In this document: piece after piece, positions 34,059-39,111 of the stretch
Layout of the letters: the number at the start of each line of letters is the position of its first letter
Position numbering within the stretch: the stretch's first letter is position 1
DNA from: an uncultured Prevotella sp.
Lineage (GTDB): Bacteria > Bacteroidota > Bacteroidia > Bacteroidales > Bacteroidaceae
Assembly: GCA_934217675.1 (NCBI GenBank)
Contig: CAKQCV010000020.1
Span: forward strand, 1 to 39,111
DNA: 39,111 nucleotides
Direction: 5' to 3'
Notes under the pieces: model-generated
Told to the model about the DNA's origin: nothing
The model's input: the letters and a program-made list of their open reading frames with translations, nothing else
The model's database searches: none
Made by a program: the position numbers and the translations under genes

Positions 34059-35087
34059 TTAGTATTCAGTTCCATTTATCAAGTCTTCAACTTCCTCTTC
34101 TGTTGATAAGTTGAAATCGCCTGGAATAGTGTTCTTCAATGCTGATGCTGCAAGTGCAAATTCCAAACATTTCTGGTTTTCGTCACCGTATTTCGAGAAT
34201 GCATGCAGATATGCTGCGATAAATGCATCACCTACTCCCATGGGGTCGAGTACATCATCAATGTCGTATATCTTTGTTGTATAAAGCTTGTCGTCGGCAT
34301 AAATAACACCAGATAGCAAATGATGATTTGCAGATAAGGTATTTCTTAGCACCATTATCATCTTGTTTGCCTGTGGCAGTATCTTCTTGGCATTTCTGAA
34401 ATAGTTTTCCAGTTCTTCCTTGTTGATAGGATAATCAGGACTTGTTGCCTTGAAACATGGTGGGATAATGCCTGTCATTAAATTCCATTCTCCAGCAGTT
34501 CCAAACACTATTTGACTTTTCTTTACCATCGGCAATAACACATCGTGGGCATCCTTACCGTATTTCCACAAATTTGCTCTGTAGTTTATATCGCACGATA
34601 CTGTAAGTCCTTCCTTATCTGCTTCTTCAACAGCCTCCAGCGTAGCATCTGCTGCACCTTGCGACAATGCACTTGATATTCCTGACCAGTGGAATAACTT
34701 TGCTTGGCTGAAAGCTTCTTTCCAGTTAATCATTCCTGCCTGGATGGTTGTAAGGGATGAATCTTCGCGGTCGTATACAATGCTTGAACTGCGAAGTGCT
34801 GCTGATTCCTCATAGTAGTACAAACCAAGACGGTCGCCACCAAATGCAATGTAGTCTGTGCCTACGTTATATTTGCGTATTTCGTTCATACACGCCATGC
34901 CTATTTTGTTGTTTGGCAATCGTGTCACGTATTCCACGTTATCTCCAAACATTGCGAGCGATACGGCAACGTTTGCTTCACTTCCTCCAAAGAATCCCTT
35001 CCATGCACTTCCTTGAACAATCCTTTCCTTATTCGGACGAGTCATTCGGAGCATTATCTCTCCGAAGGTTACAATCTTCTCTTTCAT
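34059..35087 (-). CDS. kdgK: PfkB-family sugar kinase, KdgK-like (2-dehydro-3-deoxygluconokinase)
   Basis: A 342-residue ribokinase-fold protein that probably phosphorylates KDG in uronate breakdown. Start chosen at 35087 (MKEKIVTFGEIMLRM); an in-frame ATG at 35114 overlaps the predicted promoter -7 box and is unlikely. Seen are FGGSEANVAVSLAMFG (PfkB signature 1, about 33-48), FHWSGISSALSQ, SCDINYRANLWK (about 164-175, typical of KDG kinases) and the catalytic loop DPMGVGDAFIAAYLHA with Asp base. The usual DTTGAGD is DPMGVGD here, as in KdgK-type members. Own promoter and terminator; the pathway partner gene (kdgA) is not in the window. Confidence 0.85.
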   Translation of the reverse strand: MKEKIVTFGEIMLRMTRPNKERIVQGSAWKGFFGGSEANVAVSLAMFGDNVEYVTRLPNNKIGMACMNEIRKYNVGTDYIAFGGDRLGLYYYEESAALRSSSIVYDREDSSLTTIQAGMINWKEAFSQAKLFHWSGISSALSQGAADATLEAVEEADKEGLTVSCDINYRANLWKYGKDAHDVLLPMVKKSQIVFGTAGEWNLMTGIIPPCFKATSPDYPINKEELENYFRNAKKILPQANKMIMVLRNTLSANHHLLSGVIYADDKLYTTKIYDIDDVLDPMGVGDAFIAAYLHAFSKYGDENQKCLEFALAASALKNTIPGDFNLSTEEEVEDLINGTEY

Positions 35088-35111
35088 AAATAGACTTATA
35101 GTTTTGGAGTT

Positions 35112-35143
35112 CAAAATTACATCAATTATTTCTTATACTGAAA
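35112..35143 (-). promoter_or_regulatory. Promoter of the KdgK-like gene
   Basis: On the minus strand TTTC (35143-35140), 20 nt, then TAATTTTG (35119-35112). It fixes the gene start at 35087 rather than 35114. Confidence 0.55.
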
Positions 35144-35230
35144 TATTTGCAGCATTTATTGAGCGTAAACGTTGACGGAGGTATTTACTTTAACATATTG
35201 GTGGCATTGTTGTTTAAATGCATTAATGAA

Positions 35231-35701
35231 TTATGCAGTCGTAATTTTGAAGCGCACTCTAAATGAGTGCTTTTCTTCATCCCAGTTCGTTCCGAGCAGT
35301 ACAAATTTTCCTATTTGTCCTGTTGACCTAACGTGTTTCCCTATACACGGACAGATGTCATAGTCTCCGATACGCACGAGCCGCAATGTTTCTGAGGCAT
35401 CGTCTGGCAATCTGTCAAGTTTCACTCCGTTGGGGATATTGTTGCGGTCCACGTATTCATAAGTCACAGGTAGGTCTTCTGCTATTAATTCATTCATGCG
35501 CCGTTCTATTTCCTTCTCTTCTTTCTTGTCTGGCTTATGGTCAAGAATATAACTTATTTTACTCTTTTTCCGTTCTATGTGTGCATTGTTTGACCGCTCG
35601 CAGCCGAACATCCTTATCATCGTTTGGTTAAGAAGATGTTCTGCCGTATGGGCTGGCGGAAACTCTTCTTTGTTGTGGGCATTTAGTATTATATCTTCCA
35701 T
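35231..35701 (-). CDS. AlaX-like tRNA editing domain protein
   Basis: A 156-residue protein with the second-additional-domain fold shared by alanyl- and threonyl-tRNA synthetases. Zinc ligands are visible in HTAEHLLNQ (residues 18-26, HxxxH) and in CPCIGKHV near residue 117-124 (Cys and His). Stand-alone AlaX proteins hydrolyse Ser or Gly mischarged on tRNA(Ala). This member is short and lacks the Gly-rich linker domain, so its exact specificity is open. It starts 14 nt after the amylase gene stop and is probably co-transcribed, with no evident functional link. Confidence 0.8.
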   Translation of the reverse strand: MEDIILNAHNKEEFPPAHTAEHLLNQTMIRMFGCERSNNAHIERKKSKISYILDHKPDKKEEKEIERRMNELIAEDLPVTYEYVDRNNIPNGVKLDRLPDDASETLRLVRIGDYDICPCIGKHVRSTGQIGKFVLLGTNWDEEKHSFRVRFKITTA

Positions 35702-35715
35702 ATTGACATTTGTTG

Positions 35716-37398
35716 TTATTTCCTTTTTCCGATTTTCAGCACTTTACCGCTATTCCCCATTATGGTCATCTTTACAGCGCTTTCTGCTGAAAGGCATATC
35801 GCACTGCTTTCGCCTGTCATAAGGTCGGTAGCCTGCATGATGCCAGTTGGAAGGCCAAGATACTCAAAGGCATGCTGCGGAATATTCAGTTTTATGCTTC
35901 TCTCTGTGTCAGAGAAGTTTACTACTACAAGCAATGTGTCTTCACCGCTTTTGCGTATAAAGGCATATTGTTTTGAGGCATCAAAATATTCAGATGTCGG
36001 GTTTACATACATAAGATCGAAGAATTCTCCCTCTGAAATTGTCTTTTCTCTTGTTGCTATATTCAACACCTTCTTGTATATGGCTTCAAGCTTCTTCTCT
36101 TCGGCTGTAAGACTGCTGCGTGAATAGTAGCCATGTAAGAGCGAATCTATCGACCAATAGTCGAATATTGTTGTCCGTCCGTCTTTACCGCTGAATCCTT
36201 CCTCGTCCATGCCTCTTTCTCCATACTCTTGCCCTGCATACAGCATGAAAGGGTTCTTGCGCATTAGCGAGTTGGCAATAAGGGCTGGTATTCCTTTTTC
36301 TCCGTTGTGGGCAAAGAATTCACTTGCCAGTCGCTGTTCATCGTGGTTTTCAAGGAAATATAGCATGTGGTCGGCTATATCATCTGTTTTTTGCCATTGT
36401 CTTGTTATGTCAGATGCCCAGCGGTTGCCGCATACCACGTCGCGTACGCAGTCATACATTCCTACTTTATCATACAGATAGTCAAAGCCTGCCGATATGT
36501 ATTCACGATAGCGGGTTGGGTTGTAAACTTCTCCTATAAATATTACGTTCTTGAATTTTTTGTTCACTTCGGCTGTTGCCCAACTCCAAAACTCTGACGG
36601 TACCATCTCTGCCATATCGCAACGGAAGCCGTCAATCCCTTTTGATGCCCAGAAAAGTAGTATTTCGCACATTTTGTGCCAGGTGTCGGGGATAGGGTAG
36701 AAGTGTTTCGACACTCCGCCTGCGTCACAGTAGTCCACACCGTAATTGAGTTTCACTGTTTCATACCAGTCGTTCTTGCCAGGGCGGTTGCTAAAGCAGT
36801 CATTGCCTGTTGCCTTTGCGGGAAATTCCTCGTATGGCAGATCTTCACCATGATATAAATCTATGTCGGGAGCAAAATCTGCTCCAGGACAGTAGTAAAA
36901 GTTGTTCATCGGGTAGAATTGTTTCCCTTTGTCGTCATCTTCACCAAAGTCTTTCACTTCTTTGGGCTTTGCTATAGATTTATATTGGCGTGCCACATGG
37001 TTGGGCACAAAATCAATTATCATTTTCAACCCGGCATTGTGTGTCCTCTTTATAAGAGCTTCAAATTCTTGCATCCTTTTATCCACGTTTACAGCCAGGT
37101 CGGGGTCAATGTCATAATAGTCTGTTATTGCATACGGACTGCCGGCATTGCCTTTCACTACAGCCGGATGTTGTTTGGGTATCCCGAATTTTGTATAGTC
37201 GGTAGTAGTGGCATGGCGTATCACTCCTGTATACCATACGTGTGTTGCTCCTAATTTTTTTATCCGGTTCAACACTGAGGGGGTAAAGTTGTTTAGTTTG
37301 CCACAACCATTATCCTCTATTGTTCCATTCTTTTTGCGGGTAATATTCTTGTTCCCGAACAGTCGGGTAAAAATCTGATAGATAATAAATTTTTCCAT
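35716..37398 (-). CDS. Alpha-amylase family glycoside hydrolase (GH13)
   Basis: A 560-residue protein from the ATG at 37398 (MEKFIIYQIFTRLFGN); the 18 codons before it read as leader. No signal peptide, so a cytoplasmic enzyme acting on imported or stored alpha-glucans. GH13 regions: I in IIDFVPNHVAR (about 122-132), II in GIDGFRCDMAEM with the nucleophile Asp (about 265), III in VIFIGEVYN with the acid Glu (near 300), IV in FLENHDEQRL (about 360). The C-terminal beta domain is present. It has its own strong promoter and is followed by the AlaX-like gene. Substrate specificity within GH13 (maltodextrin, branching) is not decided. Confidence 0.93.
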   Translation of the reverse strand: MEKFIIYQIFTRLFGNKNITRKKNGTIEDNGCGKLNNFTPSVLNRIKKLGATHVWYTGVIRHATTTDYTKFGIPKQHPAVVKGNAGSPYAITDYYDIDPDLAVNVDKRMQEFEALIKRTHNAGLKMIIDFVPNHVARQYKSIAKPKEVKDFGEDDDKGKQFYPMNNFYYCPGADFAPDIDLYHGEDLPYEEFPAKATGNDCFSNRPGKNDWYETVKLNYGVDYCDAGGVSKHFYPIPDTWHKMCEILLFWASKGIDGFRCDMAEMVPSEFWSWATAEVNKKFKNVIFIGEVYNPTRYREYISAGFDYLYDKVGMYDCVRDVVCGNRWASDITRQWQKTDDIADHMLYFLENHDEQRLASEFFAHNGEKGIPALIANSLMRKNPFMLYAGQEYGERGMDEEGFSGKDGRTTIFDYWSIDSLLHGYYSRSSLTAEEKKLEAIYKKVLNIATREKTISEGEFFDLMYVNPTSEYFDASKQYAFIRKSGEDTLLVVVNFSDTERSIKLNIPQHAFEYLGLPTGIMQATDLMTGESSAICLSAESAVKMTIMGNSGKVLKIGKRK

Positions 37399-37506
37399 AG
37401 TGTTCCACCTCCATGCCTTTATCGCCTGCCGCCTTTTCCTGTGAAAAGGCATAATTACAGTGCATGTCGGATTTTATTTTAATGTTGTAAATGTTTTAAT
37501 TTATGG

Positions 37507-37538
37507 CAAAGATAGACTTTTTTATATGAGAAAGCAAA
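37507..37538 (-). promoter_or_regulatory. Promoter of the amylase gene
   Basis: On the minus strand TTTG (37538-37535), 20 nt, then TATCTTTG (37514-37507), a full consensus match, with about 100 nt of leader before the ATG at 37398. Confidence 0.82.
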
Positions 37539-37565
37539 TATTCTTTTGAAAAACAACAGTCTTTT

Positions 37566-37616
37566 ATAAAAAGAAGGAGCTGAAAGGTTTTACTCCTTCA
37601 GCTCCTTCTTTTTTAT
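37566..37616 (-). terminator. Intrinsic terminator after fabD
   Basis: On the minus strand AAGAAGGAGCTGAAGG pairs with CCTTTCAGCTCCTTCTT with a one-base bulge, followed by TTTTTAT. It separates fabD from the amylase promoter. Confidence 0.92.
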
Positions 37617-37642
37617 ATCTTTTTCCTTGTCAATACAATATG

Positions 37643-38530
37643 TTACTGTATTCCGTGAGCGCTTACGCTCTTGTCGATACGACCAATCATTCCTTGAAGT
37701 GCTTTGCCCGGACCACACTCTGTAAAGTCATCGGCACCATCGGCAATCATGTTCTGAACACATTGTGTCCAACGTACAGAGCTTGTCAGCTGGGCGATAA
37801 GGTTCTTCTTGATTTCCTCTGGCTCAGTGTGAGGCTTTCCGTCAACATTCTGATATACAGGACATTTTGGAGCGTGAATCTCAGTGTTCTTGATTGCTGC
37901 CTCAAGCTCGTCCTTTGCTGGCTGCATCAGTGGAGAGTGGAATGCACCACCCACCTTCAGTGGCAAAGCACGTTTTGCACCTGCTGCCTTGAGCTTTTCG
38001 CAAGCTTCATGGATTGCCTCAATATTTCCTGAGATTACAAGCTGACCTGGACAGTTGTAGTTGGCTGGAACAACAACGCATCCTGGCTTGCTTATTTCTG
38101 CGCACACTTCCTCAATCTTGTCGTCTGGCATACCAACAATAGCAGCCATTGTTGATGGAGCAGCTTCACAAGCTTTTTGCATTGCCATAGCTCGAGCGTA
38201 AACCAATTTCAAGCCATCTTCAAAACTTAGTGCTCCTGCAGCTGTTAGTGCAGAGAACTCTCCGAGAGAGTGACCTGCAACCATTGCTGGCTGGAATGAG
38301 TCGCCCATGCAAAGTGCGCTGATAACACTGTGGAGGAATACTGCTGGCTGAGTTACTTTAGTCTGCTTGAGTTCCTCGTCTGTTCCGTTGAACATGATAT
38401 CGGTTATGCTGTATCCGAGAATTTCGTTGGCTTTGTCGAAAAGTTCTTTTGCTAATGGATTGTTCTCGTAGAGGTCTTTACCCATTCCTACGAATTGTGC
38501 TCCCTGTCCGGGAAATACAAATGCTTTCAT
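37643..38530 (-). CDS. fabD: Malonyl-CoA:ACP transacylase
   Basis: A 295-residue protein from the ATG at 38530 (MKAFVFPGQGAQFVGMG); the open frame extends 44 codons upstream across the promoter and is not coding there. FabD loads malonate from CoA onto acyl carrier protein for fatty acid chain extension. The nucleophile is Ser88 in AGHSLGEFSAL, the catalytic His is in GGAFHSPLM (about 196-204), and NCPGQLVISG and the oxyanion-site QGAQ are present. It stands alone here, with a promoter at 38611-38643 and a strong terminator. Confidence 0.97.
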   Translation of the reverse strand: MKAFVFPGQGAQFVGMGKDLYENNPLAKELFDKANEILGYSITDIMFNGTDEELKQTKVTQPAVFLHSVISALCMGDSFQPAMVAGHSLGEFSALTAAGALSFEDGLKLVYARAMAMQKACEAAPSTMAAIVGMPDDKIEEVCAEISKPGCVVVPANYNCPGQLVISGNIEAIHEACEKLKAAGAKRALPLKVGGAFHSPLMQPAKDELEAAIKNTEIHAPKCPVYQNVDGKPHTEPEEIKKNLIAQLTSSVRWTQCVQNMIADGADDFTECGPGKALQGMIGRIDKSVSAHGIQ

Positions 38531-38610
38531 TTCTTGTTTAATTATATCGTTATTTAATTCTTTATATTTATGACCGTTATCCTCATTATCTGAGAAAACG
38601 AAAATCTGTG

Positions 38611-38643
38611 CAAAGTTACTGTATTTCATTGGAAAATGCGAAA
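38611..38643 (-). promoter_or_regulatory. Promoter of fabD
   Basis: On the minus strand TTTC (38643-38640), 21 nt, then TAACTTTG (38618-38611). The leader would be about 75 nt. Confidence 0.6.
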
Positions 38644-38810
38644 TATTTATATAAAATGTCATTTTTTTCGTGTCTTCTTATTGTAATATGTAGTCTGTTG
38701 ATTGGTTATTCGTTTCAAAGGCTGTGTCTTAGTGAAGGTTAAATCCTTATCATTTTACATGCTTTTCCATTATTGTTTGTTTCCTTTTGTATTATGCATG
38801 TAAGTTATTA

Positions 38811-38858
38811 CTTCCCCTCCACAGCCTCCCTTTTGGGGAGGAGGCGAGGAAGGGGAAG
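38811..38858. repeat. GC-rich palindromic repeat
   Basis: Outer arms CTTCCCCT (38811-38818) and AGGGGAAG (38851-38858), inner arms CCTCCC (38825-38830) and GGGAGG (38836-38841), loop TTTTG. Much richer in G and C than its surroundings and without a T-run. Probably an intergenic repeat of the REP or MITE kind. Confidence 0.6.
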
Positions 38859-38969
38859 AGCTTAGAGCGAGTTAATAATTATTCCTCACTCCATCAAAAC
38901 GGAAGAACCAGTTTCCTTCCATTGCTTTGTATTATAGAATTCATACATTTTACGTGTTAACATATTTAA

Positions 38970-39100
38970 ACATGCTTTGTGTCACTTGCGCCACTTGTGC
39001 CATTGCGCCAATTGGCGTAAAGTATGCAAAGATGGCATTTTTTATATTATTGGCGTAAATGGCGCAATGGCGCAAGTGGCGCAAGTGGCGCGAAGCATGT
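38970..39100. repeat. 131-bp imperfect palindrome built of 9-bp units
   Basis: Left arm from ACATGCTT (38970) through CACTTGCGCCACTTG and CCATTGCGCCA; right arm is the reverse complement, with TGGCGCAATGGCGCAAG and AAGTGGCGC units ending GCATGT at 39100. About 40 base pairs match with a few differences. Units of TGGCGCAAG repeat with a 9-bp period inside the right arm. The loop is AT-rich (TTTTTTATATTATT). The remaining 38663-39111 sequence has no gene. Confidence 0.8.
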
Positions 39101-39111
39101 ATAAAAGTGTT

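Noticed and set aside
35254..35270. Hairpin GCACTC/GAGTGC as terminator of the AlaX-like gene
   Set aside because: It lies within the coding sequence before the stop codon and has no T-run on the minus strand.

Overview
The window is a chromosomal segment of a member of the Bacteroidales, most likely a Prevotella-type genus (Prevotellaceae). The protein families and gene order point there: rpsF-rpsR-rplI, a non-hydrolysing UDP-GlcNAc 2-epimerase, an LruC-domain lipoprotein, and a pheA / aminotransferase / DAHP synthase-chorismate mutase / tyrA operon. The promoters agree: most intergenic gaps carry the Bacteroidetes pattern TTTG, a gap of 19-21, then TAnnTTTG. The DNA is AT-rich. Almost everything is housekeeping or metabolic; there is no prophage, CRISPR array, tRNA, rRNA or intact insertion sequence.

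Layout. 1-1450: end of the rpsF-rpsR-rplI operon with its terminator, then a small lipoprotein gene. 1499-4541 (minus): two overlapping genes for exported proteins of unknown function. 4812-9353: pyruvate phosphate dikinase and an LruC lipoprotein, each with its own promoter and terminator. 9673-12363: comF, divergent from a nitroreductase / DUF2520 / KdsC-like gene row. 12412-20186: a probable single operon for glycine cleavage (lplA, gcvT, gcvH, gcvPA, gcvPB, lpd, TPR protein); the lipoate ligase and lpd supply the H-protein cofactor and its reoxidation. 20261-22264: a scruffy region with a small unknown gene, a 159-bp palindromic element, a frameshifted and truncated MBOAT acyltransferase pseudogene and a 22-bp tandem repeat. 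22265-23737: NhaC-type antiporter.

23744-28903 (minus) is the aromatic amino acid operon pheA, aminotransferase, DAHP synthase/chorismate mutase, tyrA and an EEP-family protein. In front of pheA I see a promoter, a 23-codon leader peptide with the run SFEYFYFAW, and two mutually exclusive hairpins, the second a terminator. This is the layout of a ribosome-mediated attenuator and is the best find in the window. 28949-33913 (minus): wecB, a QmcA-like/NfeD pair, a HAD phosphatase and a MATE exporter. 34013-38643 (minus): a KdgK-like sugar kinase, AlaX-like editing protein, GH13 alpha-amylase and fabD. 38663-39111 has no gene but holds two palindromic repeats, one 131 bp long built of 9-bp units.

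The main candidates for something undescribed are the aromatic leader attenuator, the nested palindrome at 20829-20987, the 131-bp palindrome at the right edge, and two related 22-bp repeat arrays 12 kb apart. All calls come from reading the sequence; no database search was run.
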